In this document: one piece after another, positions 18,535-26,256 of the stretch
Numbering within the stretch: the first letter of the stretch is position 1
Layout: each line of letters begins with the position of its first letter
Source of the DNA: Lachnospiraceae bacterium
Lineage (GTDB): Bacteria; Bacillota; Clostridia; Lachnospirales; Lachnospiraceae
DNA: 49,438 bases
Direction of reading: 5' to 3'
NCBI GenBank assembly: GCA_022791815.1
Contig: JAAVZU010000021.1
Location: 1-49,438, forward strand
Translations under genes and position numbers: made by a program
The notes under the pieces: model-generated
What the model was told of the DNA's origin: nothing
Seen by the model: only the letters and a program-made list of their open reading frames with translations
Databases searched by the model: none

Positions 18535-19125
18535 TTATTTCATTTTCATTACTTTTATTTTATGTGCTGGTACACTAAATAATGCCACTACCGCCTCATT
18601 TATTTCTGTTTCTATCTGAGGATTTTTTGCACCAGTAGCTATTACTATCACTCCCTCGATCTCAGGCTGAAGTTCCTTCGTTACATAAGGAGTTTCCTCC
18701 CCATCCTTTAATTTATCCATAACGGAAGTTTCCTCGCTTGAAATTTCTGTCTTTTGTCTGGTTCCTCCTCCGCTATCCTGCTCATTTGTCTCTGTTCGCT
18801 GGTATGGTGTATCTTTTAATGTTATTTTTTCTTTTGATGCCTTTGCTGTTATCATTACTTCTACTTCTCCAATTCCATCCACTTTTGTAAGAATATCTGC
18901 AAGTTTTTTTTCTTGTTTTCTAATATATTCTTCCAAGTCCTCTACATCTTGATTTTCAACAATCTCTGTCTGCTCCGCTATTTTTTTTTCTTTTCCTTCC
19001 GTTTTTGATGCCAATACTAAAAAGACGCCAGCAAGTACAAGTAAAAATAATTTTCCTACCCCAATGTGCGTTGTAAAAAATTTTTGTTTTTCTTTTAACT
19101 TTTGCAGCCATTTATCACTTTCCAC
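18535..19125 (-). CDS. spoIIIAG: SpoIIIAG, channel ring component
   Basis: SpoIIIAG forms a large ring in the feeding-tube channel between mother cell and forespore. The 196-residue protein has one membrane segment (GKLFLLVLAGVFLVLA, about residues 23-38) and a C-terminal ring-building motif domain (EKKLADILTKVDGIGEVEVMITAKAS ... GVIVIATGAKNPQIETEINEAVVALF). It starts at GTG with AAAGGAGGGG seven bases upstream. An in-frame extension to 19218 runs back into the inserted palindromic element and is not part of the gene. The 236-base gap to spoIIIAF is caused by that insertion. Confidence 0.95.
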   Translation of the reverse strand: MESDKWLQKLKEKQKFFTTHIGVGKLFLLVLAGVFLVLASKTEGKEKKIAEQTEIVENQDVEDLEEYIRKQEKKLADILTKVDGIGEVEVMITAKASKEKITLKDTPYQRTETNEQDSGGGTRQKTEISSEETSVMDKLKDGEETPYVTKELQPEIEGVIVIATGAKNPQIETEINEAVVALFSVPAHKIKVMKMK

Positions 19126-19156
19126 ATTTCCCCCTCCTTTTATTACCTTATTTTTT

Positions 19157-19365
19157 AGGTATTTGCGAAACTCTAAAGAACTTAAATTTATTTGTGCAAA
19201 TTTACATATTATAAGCAAGGTACTTTCGACACCGTCAGTGCTAAGGCACCGTATTCTGGTGCCTTAGCACTGCTACGAGTGTAGAGTAGCAAAAGCGTGC
19301 CTTGCGTTGATATGTGAATTCTGCACAAACTTTCATAGAGTAAATTGAGTTTCGCGATCACCTAT
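19157..19365. mobile_element. 209-bp palindromic MITE-like element inside the spoIIIA operon
   Basis: The element is an almost complete imperfect palindrome. Ends are AGGTATTTGCGAAACTC on the left and GAGTTTCGCGATCACCTAT on the right, i.e. inverted repeats sharing GCGAAACTC and AGGT. Inner matching blocks are TTTGTGCA, ACATAT and GCAAGG, and a perfect 15-bp stem CAGTGCTAAGGCACC with loop GTATTCT at the centre. It has no coding capacity. A 10-bp direct repeat CTTATTTTTT flanks it (19147-19156 and 19366-19375), as expected of a target-site duplication. Removing the element and one repeat copy restores a reading in which spoIIIAF still ends in Lys-Ile-Arg-stop, with spoIIIAG close downstream. 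Confidence 0.85.
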
Positions 19366-19724
19366 CTTATTTTTTCAATTGCCTCAATCTCAATAGTATT
19401 TTCCTCCTCCTCTTCGTCTGTGGAATTCTCCTTTAATGCATTTTCATTTTGATAACTTTCTATTTTTTCTTGTACCTTTTTTTCCTGCATTTGGAAATCT
19501 TCTTGTAAATCCTCTTCATTTTGATACCAACTTACTATATTTTCATTCCATATATCTATATCAACTCCTTTACTTACTGTATTTACTAAGACCATACACA
19601 AAAGTAATCCACTAAAAAAACGAATATATTTTTCCATTTTTGTATCCCATACTAATTGTTCTAATATGCTGGAAAATAATAAAAAATATACAATTCCTTT
19701 TACAACCTGAAATATCCAGTTCAT
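19362..19724 (-). CDS. spoIIIAF: SpoIIIAF, channel component
   Basis: Membrane protein of the SpoIIIA complex. The 120-residue product has two N-terminal membrane segments (IFQVVKGIVYFLLFSSIL and IRFFSGLLLCMVLVNTV) and an acidic C-terminal tail. It is much shorter than Bacillus SpoIIIAF (about 206 residues), mostly lacking the soluble C-terminal domain. The ATG at 19724 lies one base after the spoIIIAE stop; a longer in-frame start (19778) would overlap spoIIIAE. The stop codon TAG is supplied by the end of the inserted 209-bp element, but the rebuilt empty site ends at the same codon with TAA, so the shortness is not due to the insertion. Confidence 0.9.
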   Translation of the reverse strand: MNWIFQVVKGIVYFLLFSSILEQLVWDTKMEKYIRFFSGLLLCMVLVNTVSKGVDIDIWNENIVSWYQNEEDLQEDFQMQEKKVQEKIESYQNENALKENSTDEEEEENTIEIEAIEKIR

Positions 19725-19725
19725 T

Positions 19726-20877
19726 TTATCCAGTCCCCTTTGCGAGAATAATAATAGTAATGCAAAATAAAAGTACACACATTAACTCTAAATATAATAG
19801 TAAGCTTGATGTAGATGCTACTCCACTCAGACAATTCCAAATTCTTTTTTCAGAAATTGGCTGCAAAATTGCTGTACCTGCTTTATATACTATTGTATAA
19901 ACAAATATTTTTATAACAGGTGCTGCACAAAGCAGTAAAATGCCAATAATTCCTGTTACACCTACGGCATTTTTTAATAGAGAAGCAATTCCATAAACGG
20001 TCTCTGTTACACTCTCGAAAGTGTCTCCAAATACTGGTATTGCACTTCCTGTTTTTATAATGGCGTTCTGCTTTACTTTTCCAATTGCTGGCAATAACAT
20101 AACTTCTATACTGTGTAATCCAAGAACTACTCCCATACTTCCTTTTAATCCCCATCGGATAATACTTTCCAAAAATTCTGTTAACTTTGATAACTTGTCC
20201 TCTTTTGAAAATTGGTTAATAAGGGATAAAACGAAAAAGATTTCTATTGCTGGCAATATCACCTTTCCAATTACCACCTCCAATACTCCTATAATCCACA
20301 AAGAAGATTGATACATTGGCGTTGCCACACTGGCACCATTTGTCCCTGCCATCATAAGAAAATAAACCGGCAGTAAGGCTTTCATAAATATTAAAAGCAG
20401 AGAAACAGACCGTTCTACCATAGTAAAGATAGAATAAAAAGCCCCGAGAAGTATTGTAAATAAAAACAAATAAGAAATATAAAAACCCGTTTCGCCTACT
20501 TGTCCATTTTTAAATACCATAGAAAAATTAGTAAATATACCTGCTGCTACTACAATCAAAAAACATTGCAACCATAACTTGCGGTTATTTTCCAGTTCTT
20601 GTTCTATGTTTTTTTGTATCTCTTTTATAATATTTTCCCCAGAAAGTTCAATCTCTCCCTTCCATATTTTTCTAATAAAGTTATCAATTTGAAAGTCCAC
20701 TCCTACCAAATTTTCGTCTAGTATTTGCTGCATTTCCTCAAGATCAGATTCATCCATGAAATAGTCTAAGGAAATAACAGTTTCATCTTCTGCAGCATAT
20801 ACTTTTATCACTGGTTTTATAATGAAAATAAGTAAAAAAATACAGATAAAAAACAGAGTCTTTTTATATCTTTTCAT
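19726..20877 (-). CDS. spoIIIAE: SpoIIIAE, polytopic channel component
   Basis: Large integral membrane protein of the SpoIIIA complex. The 383-residue product has a signal-like N-terminus (LFFICIFLLIFIIKPVIKVYA), a soluble acidic helical region (about residues 35-100) and then several membrane segments (for example FLIVVAAGIFTNFSMVF, LLFTILLGAFYSIF, ALLPVYFLMMAG, IIGILLLCAAPVIKIFVYT). The block PVFGDTFESVTETVYGIASLLKNAVG is characteristic of SpoIIIAE. The ATG at 20877 follows GGGG closely after the spoIIIAD stop; a start at 20904 would lie inside spoIIIAD. Confidence 0.95.
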   Translation of the reverse strand: MKRYKKTLFFICIFLLIFIIKPVIKVYAAEDETVISLDYFMDESDLEEMQQILDENLVGVDFQIDNFIRKIWKGEIELSGENIIKEIQKNIEQELENNRKLWLQCFLIVVAAGIFTNFSMVFKNGQVGETGFYISYLFLFTILLGAFYSIFTMVERSVSLLLIFMKALLPVYFLMMAGTNGASVATPMYQSSLWIIGVLEVVIGKVILPAIEIFFVLSLINQFSKEDKLSKLTEFLESIIRWGLKGSMGVVLGLHSIEVMLLPAIGKVKQNAIIKTGSAIPVFGDTFESVTETVYGIASLLKNAVGVTGIIGILLLCAAPVIKIFVYTIVYKAGTAILQPISEKRIWNCLSGVASTSSLLLYLELMCVLLFCITIIILAKGTG

Positions 20878-20881
20878 CTGA

Positions 20882-21265
20882 CTACCCCTGCCATAATCCA
20901 GCAATTAATTCCAATAATGTAGTAATAATCGGCATACTAATTCCCAATACGGTCAACTTCCCTGCCATTGAAATCTGTCCTGCCACTGTGCTATATCCTG
21001 CATCTTTACATATATCTGAACAAAATTCTGAAATATAGGTTATTCCAATAATTTTAATCAGTAACATAAAATAGCCAGATTCTATTGGCAGATAGGAAAT
21101 AATTCCTTCCATAGTACTAATTACTTGTTCCATTTTCTTTAAAATAAAATAAAAAATAAGAATACATCCTGCCATACTGATACAAAGACTATATTCTCCT
21201 TTTAAGTTTTTGAAAGGCATTGCCAGTAAAACTACTGCAATGCCCAGAATCCCTATTTTTACCAT
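20882..21265 (-). CDS. spoIIIAD: SpoIIIAD, membrane component
   Basis: Small polytopic membrane protein of the channel. The 127-residue product begins MVKIGILGIAVVLLAMPFK and has about four membrane segments, including EYSLCISMAGCILIFYFIL and FMLLIKIIGITYISEFCSDI, where ISEFCSDICKDAG is a conserved family patch. The chosen ATG (21265) starts after the stop of spoIIIAC; an in-frame extension to 21340 overlaps spoIIIAC and lacks family resemblance. Confidence 0.94.
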   Translation of the reverse strand: MVKIGILGIAVVLLAMPFKNLKGEYSLCISMAGCILIFYFILKKMEQVISTMEGIISYLPIESGYFMLLIKIIGITYISEFCSDICKDAGYSTVAGQISMAGKLTVLGISMPIITTLLELIAGLWQG

Positions 21266-21279
21266 TTTCCACACTCTTT

Positions 21280-21474
21280 CTATAAAGAAAATAAATCTTG
21301 TATGGTACGGAATAATTCCGAAATGTATGGAACTATCCAAAACAATACCAACAAAAGTCCTGCCAGGCTGGTTAAAAAAGCTTGTTCTTCCCTTCCTGCA
21401 TGTTTTAACACCTGTCCCAATACAGAAACTAATATCCCCACTGCTGCAATTTTAAATAATAAACTGATACTCAT
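21280..21474 (-). CDS. spoIIIAC: SpoIIIAC, membrane component
   Basis: Two-segment membrane protein of the SpoIIIA complex. The 64-residue sequence, MSISLLFKIAAVGILVSVLG followed by QVLKHAGREEQAFLTSLAG and a second hydrophobic segment, matches the family in length and in the polar KHAGREEQA loop. ATG start after AAGGGTGAG. Directly followed by spoIIIAD. Confidence 0.95.
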   Translation of the reverse strand: MSISLLFKIAAVGILVSVLGQVLKHAGREEQAFLTSLAGLLLVLFWIVPYISELFRTIQDLFSL

Positions 21475-21494
21475 CTTCTCACCCTTTAGTTATT

Positions 21495-22013
21495 CTATAT
21501 CAGCAACACTGTTAAAAATATTCCACTCATTACGCCAAGAATACGGCTAAGTTTAGATTGACTCTTCACCTCTTCCCGCTCTTCTTCCATGCTCTCACTT
21601 AGATGCACTTGAAAAATCTCCAACATATGTAACTGCATTTCCATATCCAGATATCCCAAATTTTCTCCCAATGTCAGCCATTCCTTCTTTTCTCTTTCCT
21701 TCAAATACGAGCCTGAAAGCTGCTGTGTCATTTCTTTTTTCCAAATTTCTGCTAAAGTGCCTTCTTGCATTTTTTCAAGACTCCTGCCTGTATTATGAAA
21801 AAACTTTTTCCAGATTCCCTTTGCTTTTTTTTCTAATTCTAAAAGAGTTTCTGGTAATGTACGATTCCGGCAGCAAATTTCTCCTTTCATAAACAATACA
21901 TACCGTTTTAATTCCTGCATTTCCTGTAACCGTCTTCTCATACATTCCGCTCTCCAAAAACCAATAGCAGTACATCCTGTTATCATCAATATACAACCTA
22001 TTATCCTTACCAT
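21495..22013 (-). CDS. spoIIIAB: SpoIIIAB, accessory membrane protein
   Basis: SpoIIIAB resembles GspF-type secretion proteins and probably works with the SpoIIIAA ATPase. The 172-residue product has N-terminal (RIIGCILMITGCTAIGFW) and C-terminal (LSRILGVMSGIFLTVLLI) membrane segments around a helical soluble domain that includes RRRLQEMQELKRYVLFMKGE and LGENLGYLDMEMQ, typical of the family. ATG follows AGGGAGGG. Confidence 0.94.
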   Translation of the reverse strand: MVRIIGCILMITGCTAIGFWRAECMRRRLQEMQELKRYVLFMKGEICCRNRTLPETLLELEKKAKGIWKKFFHNTGRSLEKMQEGTLAEIWKKEMTQQLSGSYLKEREKKEWLTLGENLGYLDMEMQLHMLEIFQVHLSESMEEEREEVKSQSKLSRILGVMSGIFLTVLLI

Positions 22014-22042
22014 ACTTCCCTCCCTGCTATACTTGTTTATAG

Positions 22043-22978
22043 TTACACTTGTACTACTTTTTTTCCTGCATGATCTAATATCTCTCTAATTGTACCAGTT
22101 TGTAAACGGTTTCCCAAAATTACATACCGTTCAAATCCCTGATTATCCATAAATTCTCTCATTTGTGGTTTCTTTTTTATTTCTTCTAAAGAATTCCCAT
22201 GTATTGTAGCAAGGATTTTACACCCACAGTTTCTTCCCTGTTGCAGAGCAGCCAAATCCTCCTCTCCTCCTATTTCATCTAATGCAATAACATCTGGTGC
22301 CATAGAACGAAGCAGCATAAGCAGCCCTTCTGCCTTTGGGCATCCATCCATTACATCACATCTTGAACCCAGTTGGTTTTGTGGAATACCCATATAACTC
22401 GCAGCAATTTCGGAACGTTCATCTACCACCCCTACCGTAAGTCTGCTCCGATCTCCTGCAATTTCACGAATAATATCCCGAAGTAATGTAGTTTTCCCAC
22501 CACCTGGCGGAGAAATAATCAAGGTATGACAAAAATTATCTTTTTCCCATAGGTATTCTATGATATTTTTGCTGCACCCTATCACTTCATGGGCAATTCT
22601 TATATTTAACATTCCTATATTCGTTATTCTCTTTACCCTGCCTTGTTCCACAAAAACCTTACCTGCAATTCCGATTCTATGTCCACCTTGTATAGTCAAG
22701 AATCCCTGTCTCATTTCATTTTCAAAAGCATACATGGAAAAGTTGCTAATATACTCCATTGTCTCTTTCATTTCCTCTTTTGAAAAAAAATAAGTGGAGA
22801 TTCCCTTTCCTTCTTTTTTCTCTTTCAAAGGAAATTCTTGATTTTTATATTGTAATAAAACAGGCTGTCCTACTCTGAAACGAATTTCTTGTAAATATTC
22901 ATATTGTATTTCATTTTCATCAAATAACTTTCTTATGCTTATAGGTAAAATTCGGACTATTTCTTCTTTATTCTGCAT
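22043..22978 (-). CDS. spoIIIAA: SpoIIIAA, secretion-type ATPase of the channel
   Basis: AAA+ ATPase of the type II/IV secretion ATPase kind, thought to power the mother-cell channel. The product of about 311 residues has Walker A in ISPPGGGKTTLLRDI (about residue 150), VDERSEIA, Walker B in DVIALDEIGGEED and a conserved ATIHG motif, the usual SpoIIIAA set. Two ATGs six bases apart are possible; I prefer 22978, six bases after GGAAGG, over 22984, which abuts it. First gene of the spoIIIAA-AH operon. Confidence 0.95.
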   Translation of the reverse strand: MQNKEEIVRILPISIRKLFDENEIQYEYLQEIRFRVGQPVLLQYKNQEFPLKEKKEGKGISTYFFSKEEMKETMEYISNFSMYAFENEMRQGFLTIQGGHRIGIAGKVFVEQGRVKRITNIGMLNIRIAHEVIGCSKNIIEYLWEKDNFCHTLIISPPGGGKTTLLRDIIREIAGDRSRLTVGVVDERSEIAASYMGIPQNQLGSRCDVMDGCPKAEGLLMLLRSMAPDVIALDEIGGEEDLAALQQGRNCGCKILATIHGNSLEEIKKKPQMREFMDNQGFERYVILGNRLQTGTIREILDHAGKKVVQV

Positions 22979-23004
22979 CCCCATCCTTCCTTTCTCTTTA
23001 GTTA

Positions 23005-23032
23005 ATTATATGTTTTGTCCTAATTATTATGA
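23005..23032 (-). promoter_or_regulatory. Sigma-E-like promoter of the spoIIIA operon
   Basis: The minus strand has TCATAAT (23026-23032), a 13-base spacer and CATATAAT (23005-23012), 26 bases upstream of the spoIIIAA ATG. This resembles the sigma-E pattern (-35 TCATATT-like, -10 CATACAAT-like), and spoIIIA is a sigma-E operon in Bacillus. By-eye match. Confidence 0.5.
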
Positions 23033-23061
23033 CAACTATATCCTCAAATCTTTATGACTTA

Positions 23062-23095
23062 TGTAACAATTCAGCCTTTGGACTGAACTGTTACA
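23062..23095. repeat. Inverted repeat between spoIIIAA and aroE
   Basis: TGTAACAATTCAG (23062-23074) faces CTGAACTGTTACA (23083-23095) with one mismatch and an 8-base loop. It lies in the divergent gap of spoIIIAA and aroE. The arm TGTAACAGTTCAG also occurs alone at 17082-17094 and, shortened, at 30468-30479. Confidence 0.65.
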
Positions 23096-23113
23096 ATAAT
23101 CTTAGTATACTAC

Positions 23114-23142
23114 TTGCAATTTATAGAAAAATGTACTACCAT
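23114..23142 (+). promoter_or_regulatory. Possible sigma-A promoter of aroE
   Basis: TTGCAA (23114-23119), 17-base spacer, TACCAT (23137-23142), 38 bases before the aroE ATG. The -10 is poor (4 of 6), so this is tentative. Confidence 0.3.
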
Positions 23143-23180
23143 AAAAATATTATGGATACTTTTTGAAAAGAGGAATTTTT

Positions 23181-24050
23181 ATGAGAGAAAATATCACTGG
23201 ACACACTACTCTTACTGCATTACTGGGAAGCCCTGTGGCACACAGTATATCTCCTATGATGCATAATGAGGCATTTTTGCAGCTTGGGCTTGATTATGCT
23301 TATCTTGCCTTTGATGTTGATTTAGAACATTTAAAAGATGCTGTAGATGGTTTGAAAGTTTTAAATTGCCGTGGCTTTAATTGCACTATGCCACATAAAA
23401 CTTTAATTTGTGAATATGTAGACCATTTATCCCAAGCAGCTTCCTTAATTGGTGCAGTAAACACTGTGGTAAATGATAATGGAATTTTAACAGGACACAA
23501 TACAGATGGAATTGGTTATATGCAATCTGTTTCTTCTGCAGGATTTGATATTATTGGTGAAGAAATGACTTTACTTGGTACCGGTGGTGCTGCTACTGCT
23601 ATCGCTGTCCAGGCTGCACTAGATGGTGTGAAAAAATTAAATATTTTTAATCGTCGTGGAGCATCTTTTGACCGTGCAAGAACACTTGTAGATTCTCTTA
23701 ACAAACAGACAAATTGTCAAGTTGCCCTTTATGATATTGCAGATATAACAAGCCTTACTACTTCTTTAAAAAATAGCCGCATTTTAACTAATGCTACTTC
23801 TGTTGGTATGGCACCAAATACAGAACAAAGTATTATTACAGACAAATCTCTGTTCCATCCAGATTTAATTGTGTCTGATATTATTTATAATCCTGAAGAA
23901 ACTCTTCTTCTTCGTTTAGCAAAAGAAGCTGGCTGTGATACTTTTAATGGTTTATATATGTTACTTTATCAAGGTGCAGAAGCCTTTCGGATCTGGACAG
24001 GAAAAGATATGCCTGTTTCACTAATTAAGGAAAAATATTTTGACAGATAA
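23181..24050 (+). CDS. aroE: Shikimate dehydrogenase
   Basis: Reduces 3-dehydroshikimate to shikimate with NADPH in aromatic amino acid synthesis. The 289-residue protein has the shikimate-binding N-terminus LLGSPVAHSISPMMHNEAF, NCTMPHK with the catalytic Lys, NTDGIGY, the nucleotide motif LLGTGGAATAIAVQA and the C-terminal NGLYMLLYQGAEAFRIWTG. I chose ATG 23181, six bases after AGAGGA; an in-frame TTG at 23163 precedes this site. It stands alone on the plus strand, with its own terminator. aroK, the next pathway enzyme, is nearby on the other strand. Confidence 0.96.
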   Translation: MRENITGHTTLTALLGSPVAHSISPMMHNEAFLQLGLDYAYLAFDVDLEHLKDAVDGLKVLNCRGFNCTMPHKTLICEYVDHLSQAASLIGAVNTVVNDNGILTGHNTDGIGYMQSVSSAGFDIIGEEMTLLGTGGAATAIAVQAALDGVKKLNIFNRRGASFDRARTLVDSLNKQTNCQVALYDIADITSLTTSLKNSRILTNATSVGMAPNTEQSIITDKSLFHPDLIVSDIIYNPEETLLLRLAKEAGCDTFNGLYMLLYQGAEAFRIWTGKDMPVSLIKEKYFDR

Positions 24051-24120
24051 CTAAATTTATTTCTGATTTTTTTATTAATATTAACTTCATAACTATATGA
24101 ATAAATAATAACCAAAATAA

Positions 24121-24160
24121 AAACACCAACAAAAATTTTTTTTGTTGGTGTTTCTTTTTT
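24121..24160. terminator. Bidirectional terminator between aroE and the DUF975 gene
   Basis: AAACACCAACAAAAA (24121-24135) pairs perfectly with its complement at 24139-24153 and is followed on the plus strand by CTTTTTT. It can end both converging transcripts. Confidence 0.8.
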
Positions 24161-24167
24161 TATAATT

Positions 24168-25409
24168 TTATAACAAATTATTCGGCGGATTATTCTTCTT
24201 ATCAAAATCATCTAATGTATTCCTATAAGTTTTTTCTTCCCCTGAATTACCATTATAAGAATTATTACTATACATATCATTTCGTGAATTATATTCATTA
24301 GAATAAGAATTATGTGTATTGTTATTTTTTTCATTATTATTATAGTTCTGTTGTTGGGCAGTATAATTACCGTATGCCTGATTATGATATCCATCTGCAT
24401 ACATATAGCGCAAATTTTCTGCTCCAACTATTCTTCCACTATTAAAACGTATTTTTTCCCGAAGAACAGCGTACAATTCTGCATTGGTAGCTAAGATATA
24501 TGGATATAACCAAAAAATATATATAAGTCCAAATGTAAATCCTCCTAATAACATCCAAGGTAAGAAAGAGAGACCTAATACAAACATTTTCCACTTTTCT
24601 CCATTGGTCATTTCCTTAGATACAGCAAATGCTTCTTGTTTACTTATTCCTGGATTCTCAGATAGTAAATATGGTATCATGGAATACTCAAAGGTTTTTA
24701 TTATTCCTGGTATAACAAACAGCAGACTCCATAATGCAATTTTTATACTTCGGACAAACATAATCTTCACAACATTTAAATAATTCCCTTGCCGGAATCC
24801 GACTAATAGTTGATTCAAATCTCCATTACTTTCACGGTTACACATAAAAAATCTGCAACCTCCAACTTGAAGAGGCATAAATACAAATACAGAAACTGCC
24901 AAAGAAATAAAAAAGGAAATTAAAAAGATAAGCAAAAATATTCTTAAAACCTTTTTCATCATATATATAAATTCTTTTGCTGATCCTCCATACTGATAAT
25001 TATGATAATAATCATCCATATCATAACCATTGTCATCATAATAATCGTCTATATCATAATCGTCATAATAATCATCTATATCATAATCACAGTCATCATA
25101 ATAGTCATCTTCATAATAATGATCCTCATCGTAATAATGGTCATCTTCATAATGATGCAAAAGCACTATTTCACTTAAATCTTTCTCCCTAGGTTTATTT
25201 TGTTCTGTTTGATATGCATATTGGCTGCCAGGTATAGAAAAATGCCTTTTGTCATAGTCTAAAATATTACTATAAACAGAGATAATACTTAGACTTCCTA
25301 TACCAATTGCGAAAATCATAAGAAAAGATACACCAACACATAACCAATAATTTTTACTTAGATTTTCTTTTGCACGCCTTTTTAACTCTGCTCTTGTCCA
25401 TTTTTCCAT
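24168..25409 (-). CDS. DUF975-type integral membrane protein with Asp/Tyr/His-rich segment
   Basis: The 413-residue protein begins EKWTRAELKRRAKENL, typical of DUF975 proteins, followed by a membrane segment (about residues 23-46). Residues 85-140 are almost entirely Asp, Tyr, Glu and His in repeats such as YYDDYDIDDYYDD. Further membrane segments follow (VLRIFLLIFLISFFISLAVSVFVFMPL; IALWSLLFVIPGIIKTFEYSMIPYLL; and FVLGLSFLPWMLLGGFTFGLIYIFWL), then a C-terminal Asn/Tyr-rich tail (about 340-400). The KTFEYSMIPYLLSENP motif supports the family. Function is unknown. The ATG at 25409 follows AAAGGAG at a normal distance; frames starting further upstream precede that site. The two low-complexity parts are the unusual features. 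Confidence 0.8.
   Translation of the reverse strand: MEKWTRAELKRRAKENLSKNYWLCVGVSFLMIFAIGIGSLSIISVYSNILDYDKRHFSIPGSQYAYQTEQNKPREKDLSEIVLLHHYEDDHYYDEDHYYEDDYYDDCDYDIDDYYDDYDIDDYYDDNGYDMDDYYHNYQYGGSAKEFIYMMKKVLRIFLLIFLISFFISLAVSVFVFMPLQVGGCRFFMCNRESNGDLNQLLVGFRQGNYLNVVKIMFVRSIKIALWSLLFVIPGIIKTFEYSMIPYLLSENPGISKQEAFAVSKEMTNGEKWKMFVLGLSFLPWMLLGGFTFGLIYIFWLYPYILATNAELYAVLREKIRFNSGRIVGAENLRYMYADGYHNQAYGNYTAQQQNYNNNEKNNNTHNSYSNEYNSRNDMYSNNSYNGNSGEEKTYRNTLDDFDKKNNPPNNLL
24990..25157 (-). repeat. Low-complexity coding repeat for the Asp/Tyr/His-rich segment
   Basis: The plus strand here is a run of near-repeats built on ATAATCATC, ATATCATAATC and TCATCATAA. It is in frame throughout and encodes residues 85-140 of the DUF975-type protein. 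The repeat unit suggests expansion by slippage or unequal recombination. Confidence 0.75.
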
Positions 25410-25517
25410 ACACATTTCTCCTTTATTTTCCATGATACTCAAAACATTAACACTTAGTTTTACATGTCTAAACTGTCACATTAAACTTTTATGTAAACAA
25501 AAGGTTTATATACAAAA

Positions 25518-25553
25518 ACCGTAATCTTTTACCTAAAAATATAAGACTACGGT
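25518..25553 (-). terminator. Terminator of efp
   Basis: ACCGTAGTCTT pairs with AAGATTACGGT (one mismatch) on the minus strand and is followed by TTTTTG. It starts 14 bases after the efp stop. Confidence 0.75.
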
Positions 25554-25566
25554 CTGTACTTATTCA

Positions 25567-26124
25567 TTATACTCTCTTTAAATATTCTCCTGTACGGGTA
25601 TCTATGCTAATCTTGTCCCCAGTTTCAACAAATAAAGGAACATAAACGGTTGCTCCTGTCTCTACAGTAGCTGGTTTCGTTGCTCCAGTAGCTGTATCAC
25701 CTTTAAATCCCGGCTCTGTCTCAGTAATCTCTAATTCTACGAACATAGGTGGTTCAATTGCAAATACCTCTCCATTGTGAGAAAGCATCTTAACCATATC
25801 ATTTTCTTTTACAAACTTCAAAGAGTCACCAATTGCCTCTGTGGATAATGAGAACTGGTCAAATGTTTCTACATCCATGAAGTTAAATAAATCGCCATCG
25901 TTATACAAATACTGCATGTCCTTCTTTTCAATGTGTGCCTGTGGACATTTCTCTGTTGGACGGAAAGTTTTTTCTACCACACCGCCATTTTTAATATTTC
26001 TTAGCTTAGTACGAACAAAAGCTGCACCCTTTCCTGGTTTTACATGCTGGAATTCGATAATCTGGTAAATACCATTATCCAGCTCTATCGTCATACCATT
26101 TCTAAAATCTCCTGCTGATATCAT
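25567..26124 (-). CDS. efp: Elongation factor P
   Basis: EF-P rescues ribosomes stalled at polyproline. The 185-residue protein has the three-domain layout: N-terminal KOW-like domain with the modifiable-site loop [17 protein letters not shown] (Lys about 32), central OB domain and C-terminal OB domain with [21 protein letters not shown] and the ending [14 protein letters not shown] preceded by AAGGAGG. Located near pepP, as in Bacillus (pepP-efp). It also precedes the spoIIIA operon on the chromosome, again as in Bacillus, apart from the two interposed genes. Confidence 0.97.
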   Translation of the reverse strand: MISAGDFRNGMTIELDNGIYQIIEFQHVKPGKGAAFVRTKLRNIKNGGVVEKTFRPTEKCPQAHIEKKDMQYLYNDGDLFNFMDVETFDQFSLSTEAIGDSLKFVKENDMVKMLSHNGEVFAIEPPMFVELEITETEPGFKGDTATGATKPATVETGATVYVPLFVETGDKISIDTRTGEYLKRV

Positions 26125-26162
26125 AATTAATCCTCCTTAATTTATCGATCAAGTTCTTATAT

Positions 26163-26191
26163 AGTTTATAATAGAATAGAACTTTTTTCAA
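26163..26191 (-). promoter_or_regulatory. Probable sigma-A promoter of efp
   Basis: TTGAAA (26186-26191) on the minus strand is followed at 17 bases by TAAACT (26163-26168) or at 15 bases by TATAAA (26165-26170). One of the two is likely the -10. It would give efp its own start despite pepP lying upstream. Confidence 0.35.
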
Positions 26192-26256
26192 CCACTTTTT
26201 TACAAATCTGTGCTACATGTTCTTACAGTAAATGCACAGACCTATCTGAACTATTA

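Noticed and set aside
19126-19218. N-terminal extension of spoIIIAG into the palindromic element
   Set aside because: A GTG with AAAGGAGGGG upstream gives the family-typical start; the extension encodes sequence from the inserted element.
24990-25157. Tandem repeats considered as a CRISPR array
   Set aside because: Units are short and imperfect, have no unique spacers and are in frame in a protein gene.
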